The translations under genes were made by a program, and so were the position numbers. Shown here in pieces: positions 7,425 to 15,976 of a stretch of DNA of 16,329 bases (positions are counted from its first letter, which is position 1; each line of letters begins with the position of its first letter). The notes beneath the pieces are model-generated. The model had not been told where the DNA came from, did not search any database, and saw nothing but the letters and a program-made list of their open reading frames with translations. Origin of the DNA: Clostridia bacterium (lineage in GTDB: Bacteria > Bacillota > Clostridia > Christensenellales > Aristaeellaceae); contig CAAEUQ010000005.1 in the NCBI GenBank assembly GCA_900759005.1, positions 1 to 16,329 of the forward strand, written 5' to 3'.

Positions 7425-8818
7425 TTCGCGCGCCCCGCCTTCCGCGCTACGTCGTCGATCGTTCCGGAGAACAGGAACGCCGATTCAGGCAGATCGTCGC
7501 AGTTGCCGTCAATGATTTCCTTGAATCCGCGGATCGTCTCAGAAACCGGAACATAAACGCCTTCGAAGCCGGTGAACTTCTCGGAAACGTAGAACGGCTG
7601 CGACAGGAAGCGCTGAATCTTTCTCGCGCGGGCGACCAGCAGCTTGTCCTCGTCGGAAAGCTCGTCCATGCCCATGATCGCGATGATGTCCATCAGCTCG
7701 TTATAGCGCTGGAGAATGCGCTGCACCTCGCGCGCGACACTGTAATGCTCTTCGCCGACCACATCCGGAGAGAGAATGCGGCTCGTGGATTCCAGAGGAT
7801 CGACCGCGGGGTAAATGCCCTGAGAAGCGATCGAACGGGAAAGAACCGTCGTTGCATCCAGATGTGCGAACGTCGTCGCAGGCGCCGGGTCAGTCAGGTC
7901 GTCCGCGGGGACATAAACCGCCTGAACGGACGTGATCGAACCTTTACGGGTGGACGTGATGCGCTCCTGAAGCGCGCCCATTTCAGTCGCCAGCGTCGGC
8001 TGATAACCGACTGCGGAAGGCATACGCCCAAGCAGTGCGGAAACCTCGCTGCCCGCCTGGGTGAAACGGAAAATGTTATCGATGAACAGCAGAACGTCCT
8101 GATTCTCCTGATCGCGGAAGTATTCCGCCATCGTAAGACCAGAAAGACCGACACGCATACGCGCTCCCGGCGGCTCGTTCATCTGACCGTAGACCAGCGC
8201 CGTATTGGAAAGAACGCCGGACTGCTTCATTTCGTTGTACAGATCGTTGCCCTCGCGCGTGCGCTCGCCGACGCCGGTGAATACCGACAGACCGCCGTGC
8301 TGCTTGGCGACGTTGTGAATCAGCTCCATGATCAGAACCGTTTTGCCAACGCCAGCGCCGCCGAACAGACCGATTTTGCCGCCCTTCGAATACGGGCAGA
8401 TCAGGTCGATGACCTTGATGCCGGTTTCGAGAATTTCGGTAGAAGTCGCCAGTTCGTCGTACTCCGGCGCGGGACGATGAATGTTCCAATGCTCGCAGTC
8501 CGTCGGATCCGGCTGATTGTCCACCGCTTCGCCGAGAACGTTGAAAATGCGCCCCAGCGTCTTTCTGCCGACGGGAACGGAGATTCCGTGCCCGAGATCC
8601 GTGACCACCGCGTCGCGCGTCAAACCGTCGGTCGAAGCCATTGCGATGCAGCGAACGGTGTTGTCGCCGATATGCTGCGCAACCTCGACGGTAAGCGTGC
8701 GATCGCCGATCGGCACGGTCAGGGCATTGTGAATCGGCGGCATTGCGCCGTCGTCAAAGCGCACGTCCACAACAGGTCCCATGACCTGCGCAACGACGCC
8801 CAGATGCTTGTTTTCCAA
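7421..8818 (-). CDS. atpD: ATP synthase beta subunit, TTG start
   Basis: Catalytic subunit of F1. The product has 465 residues, a normal length. Order of motifs: N-terminal barrel (GVVAQVMGPVVDVRFDDG), Walker A GGAGVGKT (residues 153-160), the catalytic GERTREG (Glu185), Walker B LLFIDNIFRFTQAG, and the DELSEED-type DELSDED region in the C-terminal helical domain. The start is a TTG at 8816-8818, reading MENKHLGV. An AAAGGAGG sits 9 bp upstream and there is no ATG at that position. It is translated after atpG with a 36-bp gap and overlaps atpC by 4 bp. Confidence 0.97.
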   Translation of the reverse strand: MENKHLGVVAQVMGPVVDVRFDDGAMPPIHNALTVPIGDRTLTVEVAQHIGDNTVRCIAMASTDGLTRDAVVTDLGHGISVPVGRKTLGRIFNVLGEAVDNQPDPTDCEHWNIHRPAPEYDELATSTEILETGIKVIDLICPYSKGGKIGLFGGAGVGKTVLIMELIHNVAKQHGGLSVFTGVGERTREGNDLYNEMKQSGVLSNTALVYGQMNEPPGARMRVGLSGLTMAEYFRDQENQDVLLFIDNIFRFTQAGSEVSALLGRMPSAVGYQPTLATEMGALQERITSTRKGSITSVQAVYVPADDLTDPAPATTFAHLDATTVLSRSIASQGIYPAVDPLESTSRILSPDVVGEEHYSVAREVQRILQRYNELMDIIAIMGMDELSDEDKLLVARARKIQRFLSQPFYVSEKFTGFEGVYVPVSETIRGFKEIIDGNCDDLPESAFLFSGTIDDVARKAGRAK

Positions 8819-8854
8819 ACTGAATAACCTCCTTTGAATGGAAGTTGGATTGCC

Positions 8855-9658
8855 TTAAGCGTTTCCGCCCGCCACAATTTCGGTAATTTCCTGCGTGATC
8901 GCGCTCTGGCGCGCGCGGTTGTACTGAAGATTCAGATCGTCGATCATGCTCTGCGCGTTCTTTCCCGCCGCGTCCATTGCGATGCGCCGCGCTGCCACTT
9001 CGCACGCATAGCTTTCGCGCACTGCGGCGAGAATCAGCCCCGCGACATATTCGGGAACGACGCTGTCCAGCACCGTCCGCTCATCCGGCTCGAAAATCAC
9101 GCCGCCGTCGGCGGAAACGAACCTGCGTTCCAGCGGCAGCACGCGCGTGATCTCCGGCTCGTGGGACATCATGGAATGATAATGCGTCGAGAGAATGCCG
9201 AGTGAATCGAATTCGCCGTTTAGAAAATCTGCGCACAGCGTTCGCGCCAGCGTCGCGGCATCCGCCGAAGAAAAGGCTTCGGACGAAACAATCGGTTTGG
9301 CGAACCGCTCACACGCGCGTTTGCCGATTGGGATGACCTCTGCCGAACCGGCGGTTGCGAACAGGCGGAACACATTTGCATTATAGCCGCCTGCCAGACC
9401 GCGGTCACCGGCGATTACAATCAGTCGCGCGCGACGGCCGTTCGTTTCGCGCATAAACGGACTGCGCGCACAATCCGGCGAAGCGAGCAGTACATCCACG
9501 AGACTTGAGAATGCTCGAACATATTCGCGCCCGTTCTGCATCGCAATGTTCGCCTTGCGCATTTTCGAGGAAGCGACGAGTCCCATCGCGCTGGTTAAAT
9601 GGAGCGTCGAATCAACGGAGCGGATCCGGCTCTTCAGAGCCTTGATATCTGCGCCCAT
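8855..9658 (-). CDS. atpG: ATP synthase gamma subunit
   Basis: The rotor shaft of F1. The product has 267 residues, slightly short compared with about 285. The N-terminal coiled-coil helix is typical (IKALKSRIRSVDSTLHLTSAM, MRKAN). The Rossmann-like middle begins with IVIAGDRGLAGGYNANV. The C-terminal helix carries the conserved AARRIAMDAAGKNAQSMI and NLQYNRARQSAITQEITEI. A GGGAGGTAA precedes the ATG, which lies 3 bp after the atpA stop. It is in its normal place between atpA and atpD. Confidence 0.97.
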   Translation of the reverse strand: MGADIKALKSRIRSVDSTLHLTSAMGLVASSKMRKANIAMQNGREYVRAFSSLVDVLLASPDCARSPFMRETNGRRARLIVIAGDRGLAGGYNANVFRLFATAGSAEVIPIGKRACERFAKPIVSSEAFSSADAATLARTLCADFLNGEFDSLGILSTHYHSMMSHEPEITRVLPLERRFVSADGGVIFEPDERTVLDSVVPEYVAGLILAAVRESYACEVAARRIAMDAAGKNAQSMIDDLNLQYNRARQSAITQEITEIVAGGNA

Positions 9659-9661
9659 TTG

Positions 9662-11151
<1,490 letters not shown>

Positions 11152-11155
<4 letters not shown>

Positions 11156-11679
11156 CGATTCATCACATCCTTGATTTCGGCGAGCTTCTTTTTCAGGCTC
11201 CCGTCGATTATCACGCCGTCCATTTCAACAACCACGCCGCCCAGCAGACTTTTATCGATTGAGCAATCCAGCTCAACGTCCTTGCCGGAGCGCGCTTCCA
11301 GCTTCTTCTGAAGCGAATGCTTTTCCGCGTCCGTGAGCGGAACGGCGCTGACAACGCGCGCGCGGCAGGTTTTGCGCGAAAGAGCGTCCAGCCGCCGGTA
11401 TTCCTCGATGCATTCGCCGAGCGCATGAATTTCGCCGCGGGAAACGAGCACGTCCATGAAATGAACGACCGTTTCCGGCATTCCGGCAAACGCCTTTTCC
11501 AACGCCTGAATGCGTTCGGAGCGCGGAATGGCGGGGGAGGCGAGGAAGGAAACGTATTCAGGATTCGCTTTTACCAGCGCGTCAATCGCGTCAAGCGCCT
11601 GAATGGTTTCCTCCTGCATGCCCGATTCAACCGCCAGCGAAAACAGTGCAATCGCATACGCCTTACTCGTCTGCGTCAT
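11152..11679 (-). CDS. atpH: ATP synthase delta subunit
   Basis: Peripheral-stalk protein that fixes F1 to the b subunits (OSCP homologue). The product has 175 residues, normal length. The N-terminal helical bundle begins with the family pattern KAYAIALFSLAVESG, and the SERIQALEKAF and FMDVLVSRG segments follow. The C-terminal domain has the typical ELDCSIDKSLLGGVVVEMDGVIIDGSLKKKL. The start lies inside the end of atpF (17-bp overlap) with GGAGG a few bases upstream. Confidence 0.96.
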
Positions 11680-12178
11680 TTCCGTCCTCCATTTCGTCGA
11701 GGAAATCGTCGATCAGCTTGCGATGATCGTCCGAATTGATCTCGCGGGCGAGCAGCTTTTCAGTAAGCGCGGTGGAGACGTCGGCAATCTCGCTGCGAAT
11801 GCCGCTCTCCGCCTTGCGGCGTTCGAGGGAAATGTCGTTTTTTGCCTGGCGCATCATGCCGTCGGCGCGTTCGCGCGCATCGGAAAGAATCGCTTCGCTG
11901 CGCTTGTTCGCATCGGCGGTCGCGGAAGCGAGCATACTGTCGGCGCGTTCGCGAATGCCCGCAAGCTCGCGCTCGTATTCCGTCTTGCTTGCGTTTGCGG
12001 TGTCCAGCGCCTTCCGCGCGTCGGCATATACGCCTTCAACCGCCTGCTTGCGCTCTTCGAGCGCCCTGCGCACGGGCTTGTAGAGAAACTTCTTCAGAAT
12101 CAGAAACAGGATGATCAGATTGCACAGCGATATGAGCATCTGCCACAGATTCAGAGAAAATACTTCCAAAGACTGCAT
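11663..12178 (-). CDS. atpF: ATP synthase b subunit
   Basis: Membrane-anchored peripheral-stalk subunit. From the ATG at 12178 it has 171 residues. One N-terminal membrane helix (about residues 9-30, LNLWQMLISLCNLIILFLIL) is followed by KKFLYKPVRRALEERK, the usual start of the long stalk helix. A charged, Ala-rich coiled coil follows to the end. Two in-frame ATGs lie upstream (12184, 12199). GGGAGGG directly abuts the first of these and is spaced about 6 bp from 12178, so 12178 is preferred. The tail is unusually acidic (DDFLDEMEDGNDADE). It overlaps atpH by 17 bp. Confidence 0.95.
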   Translation of the reverse strand: MQSLEVFSLNLWQMLISLCNLIILFLILKKFLYKPVRRALEERKQAVEGVYADARKALDTANASKTEYERELAGIRERADSMLASATADANKRSEAILSDARERADGMMRQAKNDISLERRKAESGIRSEIADVSTALTEKLLAREINSDDHRKLIDDFLDEMEDGNDADE

Positions 12179-12195
12179 GTTCATCCCTCCCGGGA

Positions 12196-12483
12196 TCACT
12201 TGGCGATCGTCGTCATCAGCAGATTGATCAGGCGGCTGGGCGCAACGAAGATCAGCAGAATCGCAATAACCAGCGCGTACAGACCGGTCGTTTCAGCGAT
12301 TGCGCAGCCCATGATCATCGTGGTCGTAACGGCGCTGCGGCTCTCCGGCTGACGACCGATCGCCTCGCACGCCTGACCGACGGCGTTACCTTCACCAATA
12401 CCAGGGCCGATACCAGCGATCATCGCGCAGCCTGCGCCCAGCGCACAGCAACCAAGAATAATACCGATAGCGAGTTCAAGCAT
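12196..12483 (-). CDS. atpE: ATP synthase c subunit with a sodium-type, two-carboxylate site
   Basis: The proteolipid that forms the rotor ring. It has 95 residues in two membrane helices joined by the polar GRQPE loop. The ion-carrying glutamate is E64 in AETTGLY; the following T65, T66 and Y69 match the Na+ ligand pattern of Ilyobacter c subunits (E65, S66, T67, Y70). At the position of Ilyobacter Gln32 this protein has a second carboxylate, E31 in GPGIGEGNA. A two-carboxylate Na+ site of this kind is established for the Fusobacterium nucleatum rotor. By inference the enzyme is Na+-coupled. Five cysteines (12, 13, 19, 39, 60) are unusual for a c subunit. AGGAGG lies about 8 bp before the ATG, and this is the best ribosome binding site of the operon, as expected for a multi-copy subunit. 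Confidence 0.97.
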   Translation of the reverse strand: MLELAIGIILGCCALGAGCAMIAGIGPGIGEGNAVGQACEAIGRQPESRSAVTTTMIMGCAIAETTGLYALVIAILLIFVAPSRLINLLMTTIAK

Positions 12484-12495
12484 TGTCTTTTCCTC

Positions 12496-13401
12496 CTAAT
12501 TATGGCTCTTTGCGAGCTTTTTTTGTCTCTTTTTTTCCTGACGCGCACGCCACGCGTCTTCCGGGAAGCCTCCGGCGATGTACAGCATGGTCAACATCGC
12601 GAAGATGAATGCCTGCATGCAGCCGCTGAAGATGTCGAAATACACCGACAGAACCGCAGGCAGACCGATCTGAAACAGCGGGAACTGCCCGAGCGCGCCG
12701 GGAAGCCAGCCGAGAATCGCGTGCGACAGGCTTTGAAGCCCCGCAGCAATCAGCGCGGAAATGACCGTTCCCGAGAGTACGTTTCCGTAATGACGGAACG
12801 ACATCGAAAGCGGCGTCGCCACTTCGCTGATGATATTCAGCGGCGCAAGCGCGGGCATCGGTTCTCCGAAGCTCTTTACGTAGCCGAGGAAACCGCCCTT
12901 CATCTTGTAATGGGTGATCAGGATCATGACCAGAATCGCCCAACCGGCAACCACGTTCAAATCGGAAGTCGGCGGATACAGCCCGATCAGCGTAAGCAGA
13001 CTCGACAGCGCTGACAGCATCAGAATCGCGGCGATAAACGGAGAGAATCCGGCAAAATATTCGCCCATGTTCTCATGCACCATCGAATCGGTTTTCTCTA
13101 CGATCCATTCCGCGATCAGATGCCGCCTGCTTTTTGAATCCGCGGTGATTCCGTGCGCCATAAAAAGGCACAGCCCGAACGCCGAGAGCAGAATCGCCCA
13201 GGTATTGACCTGGGATTCTGTGATCGGAAGTTCCTGAATCGGCATTTGAATCGTAAAGAAAATGCGCGCGCCTGCGATTTCAATGCCGTCGCTCGCGGGC
13301 TTGGTCATGACGTTGAGCGCCATTACGGCGATCAGCGGGATCACGATCATAGCCAGATACAATACGTCCAGCAGGCGAAACCGAAGCGTCTTTTTGTTCA
13401 A
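12496..13401 (-). CDS. atpB: ATP synthase a subunit, probable TTG start
   Basis: The membrane stator that carries ions to the c-ring. From the TTG at 13401 it has 301 residues, a multi-pass protein with hydrophobic segments from about residue 13 onward. The essential arginine is R203 in LSMSFRHYGNVLSG, equivalent to E. coli Arg210 in LRLFGN. The AEWIVEKTDSMVHENMGEYFAGFSPFI and SDLNVVAGWA regions are family features. The C-terminus is a Lys/Arg-rich cytoplasmic tail. AGGGAGG lies 10 bp before the TTG. A better-spaced ATG at 13408 reads a different frame that runs into unrelated sequence, so it cannot be the start unless an undetected indel exists. First gene of the main atp transcript. Confidence 0.94.
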   Translation of the reverse strand: MNKKTLRFRLLDVLYLAMIVIPLIAVMALNVMTKPASDGIEIAGARIFFTIQMPIQELPITESQVNTWAILLSAFGLCLFMAHGITADSKSRRHLIAEWIVEKTDSMVHENMGEYFAGFSPFIAAILMLSALSSLLTLIGLYPPTSDLNVVAGWAILVMILITHYKMKGGFLGYVKSFGEPMPALAPLNIISEVATPLSMSFRHYGNVLSGTVISALIAAGLQSLSHAILGWLPGALGQFPLFQIGLPAVLSVYFDIFSGCMQAFIFAMLTMLYIAGGFPEDAWRARQEKKRQKKLAKSHN

Positions 13402-13457
13402 TGCTCATTCACCTCCCTTACCGATTTCGCAAAGGATCATTGGTTTGCGCAAATCCC

Positions 13458-13487
13458 ATTATAGCAGAAATGCGCGCCGCGCATCAA
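13458..13487 (-). promoter_or_regulatory. Main atp operon promoter, between atpI and atpB
   Basis: On the minus strand TTGATG, an 18-bp spacer and a perfect TATAAT with an extended -10 TG. The predicted RNA start near 13451 falls in the 10-bp palindrome TTTGCGCAAA (13445-13454). That palindrome could be an operator or just chance. The leader to atpB is about 50 nt. Confidence 0.8.
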
Positions 13488-13511
13488 TGGTCATACCGCA
13501 ACAAGCGCCCA

Positions 13512-13545
13512 AAAACTGGGCATCGCGGATGCTTTGCCCAGTTTT
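13512..13545 (-). terminator. Terminator of atpI
   Basis: An 11-bp perfect stem, AAAACTGGGCA with TGCCCAGTTTT, surrounds a 12-nt loop. A T-run completes it on the minus strand. It overlaps the atpI stop codon and separates atpI from the atpB promoter. Confidence 0.75.
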
Positions 13546-13927
13546 ATGCGTTTTTATGAAACAGAGGGCGCAGCGCGATGCCGATTCTCGGAAACAGCAG
13601 CGGCGCGATCGCGGCGACAGGATGGAAGACATTCACGGTCAGCGCAAGCACGCAGATCAGCATCAGCGCGAACATTCGCAGTGTCTGCGAAAATTTCATG
13701 CGCTTTTTTGCTGCGTCCTTGTCCATCGCAACGGCGTCCTGAATGGTCAGTCCCATCAAAAAGAAGTTCCCGACGGCGGCGATCAAACCGAGCAGATTGC
13801 CCAGCAGAACGCTTGCATCCCACAGCCCGAGCACGATGAACACAATCTGCATCACGACGCTCATCACGAGTGCGCAGCCGGCGATATAACGCGTTTCGCG
13901 CAGCACGGTCGCGTCTACTTTGCGCAT
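13544..13927 (-). CDS. atpI: AtpI-like ATP synthase accessory membrane protein
   Basis: Small membrane protein of the ATP synthase subunit I family, 127 residues, just upstream of atpB as is usual in Bacillota. Four hydrophobic segments can be placed at about residues 15-36, 39-61, 84-102 and 103-119. The second and third are joined by a charged cytoplasmic loop (DKDAAKKRMKF). The GNLLGLIAAVGNFFLMGLTI segment fits the family. Members help assemble the c-ring or carry Mg2+; which applies here is unknown. AAAGGAG lies 10 bp before the ATG. It has its own promoter and a terminator at its stop codon, so it is uncoupled from the main operon. The symbol rests on position and hydrophobicity more than on strong motifs. 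Confidence 0.82.
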   Translation of the reverse strand: MRKVDATVLRETRYIAGCALVMSVVMQIVFIVLGLWDASVLLGNLLGLIAAVGNFFLMGLTIQDAVAMDKDAAKKRMKFSQTLRMFALMLICVLALTVNVFHPVAAIAPLLFPRIGIALRPLFHKNA

Positions 13928-13962
13928 AGAATGTCCACTCCTTTACGGAATCTATATTCCTT

Positions 13963-13991
13963 ATTTTAGCATGACTTCACAATTTCTGCAA
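13963..13991 (-). promoter_or_regulatory. atpI promoter
   Basis: On the minus strand TTGCAG, a 17-bp spacer and TAAAAT with an extended -10 TG. The predicted RNA start is near 13956, leaving about 29 nt before the atpI ATG. Confidence 0.75.
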
Positions 13992-14044
13992 GCCGGAAAG
14001 CGCCTGTTTTTGTCGAGATTTTGTTTTGATTTGAAGACGAAACG

Positions 14045-14079
14045 AGCGCCGCTGCGGTTGTTATTCCCAGAGCGGCGCC
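14045..14079 (-). terminator. Probable terminator of the chromate-transporter pair
   Basis: Read on the minus strand, GGCGCCGCT pairs with AGCGGCGCT as 9 bp, the outermost pair being G-U, around a 17-nt loop. It lies 6 bp after the stop of the second gene. The following tract (CGTTTCGTCTTC) is only moderately T-rich, so strength is uncertain. Confidence 0.6.
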
Positions 14080-14085
14080 GAAATA

Positions 14086-14634
14086 TTAAATTTTGAAGAT
14101 GAGATGAATGACGAGGTTGATTATGCCGCAGGTAAGCATCGTCAGAATCGGATTGAACTTGAATTTCCGCAGCGCCAAGAAGGCGACCGCAAACAGCGCG
14201 ATGCCGATGTAGTTTACCGCTTCGCCCACGCCGATCACCATCAGAAGAATCGAAAGCCCCGCGCTCGCAATCAGCGCGACGACTGTAGGACGCAGGCACG
14301 TTAGCACGCTTTTGAGCATCGGAATCTCGCGGTATTTCCGATAAACGAAATACAAAAGCGATACGATGATCAGCGAAGGAATGATTACGCCCAGCGTCGC
14401 GATCAGCGCGCCGGGAATGCCTGCGATGCGCATTCCGACAAACGTCGCGGAATTGACGGCGATCGGGCCCGGCGTCATTTCGGCGATCGTGATCAGGTCG
14501 GTAAATTCGCTCATCGTCAGCCACGGGTGGCTGATGACCACCTGATCCTGAATCAGCGGCATCGCCGCGTATCCGCCGCCGACGCTGAACAAACCGATGC
14601 GAAGAAAGCTCAGAAACAGATCGATCAATCGCAT
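14086..14634 (-). CDS. Half-size chromate transporter (CHR family), second of a pair
   Basis: Single-domain CHR-family membrane protein of 182 residues, about half of the long ChrA. The domain begins with LRIGLFSVGGGYAAMPLIQ (GGG at 19-21), then TPGPIAVN (54-61) and VGMRIAGIPGALIATLGVI, the signature blocks of the family. About five or six hydrophobic segments follow, ending in ILTMLTCGIINLVIHLIF. The ATG at 14634 lies within the end of the upstream gene (10-bp overlap) with GGAAGGGGGC before it. The upstream gene encodes the other half, and such pairs act together. Chromate export is established for some members. In many anaerobes the physiological substrate is unproven, so the substrate is open. 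Confidence 0.9.
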   Translation of the reverse strand: MRLIDLFLSFLRIGLFSVGGGYAAMPLIQDQVVISHPWLTMSEFTDLITIAEMTPGPIAVNSATFVGMRIAGIPGALIATLGVIIPSLIIVSLLYFVYRKYREIPMLKSVLTCLRPTVVALIASAGLSILLMVIGVGEAVNYIGIALFAVAFLALRKFKFNPILTMLTCGIINLVIHLIFKI

Positions 14635-15209
14635 TTTTTTGCCCCCTTCCGCCGGTCGATCAGCGAAAGAATCACGCCGATCAGCGCCGATGCGAGAATC
14701 ACGAAGATCACGTTGATATTCAAAAAGTATGTCGCGATAAACGCTGCGAGCATCAGGGCAATATGGATCCACGATTTCGTTTTGAGCACCTTGCCGCCCA
14801 GATCGCACACCACGTCCGCGATGACCGCCGCAACGCCCGCCTGCATTCCCTTGAGCACGAGGGCGACGTATTCGTTGTTGGCAAACGCTGAATAGAAGAT
14901 GGAAACCACCGTAAGAATGATCATCGGCGGCAAAATCGTCGCGATCGTCGCGATCACCATGCCCACGGATCCGCCTATGCGCCAGCCGACCTGAATCGCT
15001 GCATTCAGCGCGATCGGCCCCGGCGAAGATTGCGCGAGCGCCGTCATATCCAGCATTTCCTGCTCGTCCAGCCAGCCCAGCTTGTCCACGAACCGGCGCT
15101 TCATAAACGTCACGATCACGAAGCCGCCGCCGAACGTAAACGCGCTGATGTAAAGCAGGCTGGTAAAGAGCGTCCATAATTTGCGCCCGCGCGAAAGATT
15201 CTGCTCCAT
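14625..15209 (-). CDS. Half-size chromate transporter (CHR family), first of a pair
   Basis: A 194-residue CHR-domain membrane protein. The N-terminal FTFGGGFVIVTFMKRRFV (GGG at 27-29) and SSPGPIALN (61-69) are the family blocks, followed by GWRIGGSVGMVIATIATILPP. About five hydrophobic segments precede the charged tail DRRKGAKKCD. It is clearly related to, but distinct from, its partner downstream: TPGPIAVN there, SPGPIALN here. Two half-proteins of opposite topology are the usual arrangement for short CHR proteins. AGAGGTGA precedes the ATG. It overlaps its partner by 10 bp and is divergent from the PAP2 gene. Confidence 0.9.
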   Translation of the reverse strand: MEQNLSRGRKLWTLFTSLLYISAFTFGGGFVIVTFMKRRFVDKLGWLDEQEMLDMTALAQSSPGPIALNAAIQVGWRIGGSVGMVIATIATILPPMIILTVVSIFYSAFANNEYVALVLKGMQAGVAAVIADVVCDLGGKVLKTKSWIHIALMLAAFIATYFLNINVIFVILASALIGVILSLIDRRKGAKKCD

Positions 15210-15228
15210 TTATTTCACCTCTCCGTCC

Positions 15229-15257
15229 ATTATATCGATTTTCGGGCATAAAGTAAA
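15229..15257 (-). promoter_or_regulatory. Possible promoter of the chromate-transporter pair
   Basis: On the minus strand TTTACT, a 17-bp spacer and a perfect TATAAT. The predicted RNA start near 15222 falls at the upstream edge of the ribosome binding site, leaving a leader of only about 13 nt. The boxes are good but the geometry is tight. Confidence 0.5.
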
Positions 15258-15274
15258 TATCAAAGCCGGACTGC

Positions 15275-15303
15275 TTTTCGATTTTACGCGCGTATGCTAT
15301 AAT
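15275..15303 (+). promoter_or_regulatory. Promoter of the PAP2 gene
   Basis: A perfect TATAAT with extended TG (TGCTATAAT) at 15298-15303. The -35 is weak (TTTTCG at 17 bp), as is common for extended -10 promoters. The leader of about 27 nt contains AAAGGTGAAA before the ATG. Confidence 0.65.
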
Positions 15304-15336
15304 TACGCAAAACGTTTAAAAAAGGTGAAACAAAGA

Positions 15337-15969
15337 ATGAAGAGACGCTCGCATTACTGGTACGTGCTGATCCTTCCGGCGTATCTGATTCTGTTTGCGA
15401 TTGCCGAAAAGATCGTCGTAACGGATTACTGGGTATCCTATCTGCCGCTTGACGATCGGATTCCGTTCTGCGAATGGTTTATTTTCCCATATGTTTCGTG
15501 GTACGCATTCATGGTCGTGCCGGGGCTGATCATGCTGTTTAAGGATCCGGAGGGATTCAAGCGTTACATGACCTTTATCGGCATCGGATTTTGCTCTACG
15601 GTTGCGTTCTGCCTGATCTTTCCGAATGGGCAGGATCTGCGCCCGAATCCGCTGCCGAGGGACAATTTCGCTACGTGGCTTGTTGCCCGTATTTATGCGG
15701 CGGATACGAACACGAACGTTCTGCCGAGCGTTCATGTGATCGGCAGCTATGCCGTCGCGTATACCGCATGGAAGCGCCTTCCGGAAAAATGGCGCTGGCT
15801 GCGCGTTCCGACGATCGCAATGGCAGTGCTGATCAGCGTGTCGACTGTATTCGTAAAGCAGCATTCCGTGCTGGATATTCTCGCTGCGGTCCCGTGGAGT
15901 ATCGCGACGGGCTGGATCTCGTGGCGGATTCACGATTCAGCCTTGACACGCCGAACAAAAAATGTATAA
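15337..15969 (+). CDS. PAP2-family membrane phosphatase
   Basis: Integral membrane lipid phosphatase or phosphotransferase of the PAP2 superfamily, 210 residues. Hydrophobic helices are visible at about 8-26, 49-68, 79-95, 132-146 and 160-172. The active-site blocks are RPNPLP (R102), the LPSVH block with S131 and H133, and the nucleophile block VKQHSVLD with H176 and D180. The Arg usually four residues before the His in motif 3 is replaced by a Val/Lys context (STVFVKQH). The pattern is closest to the inositol-phosphoceramide-synthase-like branch (PAP2_3), so the substrate is probably an isoprenoid or lipid phosphate but is not determined. The start is set by AAAGGTGA 8 bp upstream. Its stop codon lies inside the -10 box of the downstream RNA promoter. 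Confidence 0.9.
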   Translation: MKRRSHYWYVLILPAYLILFAIAEKIVVTDYWVSYLPLDDRIPFCEWFIFPYVSWYAFMVVPGLIMLFKDPEGFKRYMTFIGIGFCSTVAFCLIFPNGQDLRPNPLPRDNFATWLVARIYAADTNTNVLPSVHVIGSYAVAYTAWKRLPEKWRWLRVPTIAMAVLISVSTVFVKQHSVLDILAAVPWSIATGWISWRIHDSALTRRTKNV

Positions 15970-15970
15970 T
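15943..15970 (+). promoter_or_regulatory. Consensus promoter of the orphan structured RNA
   Basis: Perfect TTGACA, a 16-bp spacer and perfect TATAAT, the strongest promoter in the window. The -10 box contains the PAP2 stop codon. The predicted RNA start is near 15977, 3 nt before the RNA's closing stem. Confidence 0.9.
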
Positions 15971-15976
15971 AGAGGA

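Noticed and set aside
7358..8827. A 489-codon open frame on the plus strand
   Set aside because: It lies antisense to atpD, is rich in Arg and His as GC-rich antisense frames are, has no ribosome binding site or domain, and atpD is certain.
13406..13408. ATG as the start of atpB
   Set aside because: Well spaced from the ribosome binding site, but it opens a different frame with no a-subunit sequence.
14635..15249. Extension of the second CHR gene upstream to 15249
   Set aside because: The extra 205 codons have Arg/Asp-rich shadow composition and lie out of frame over the first CHR gene. The CHR domain starts at the ATG at 14634, which has a ribosome binding site.
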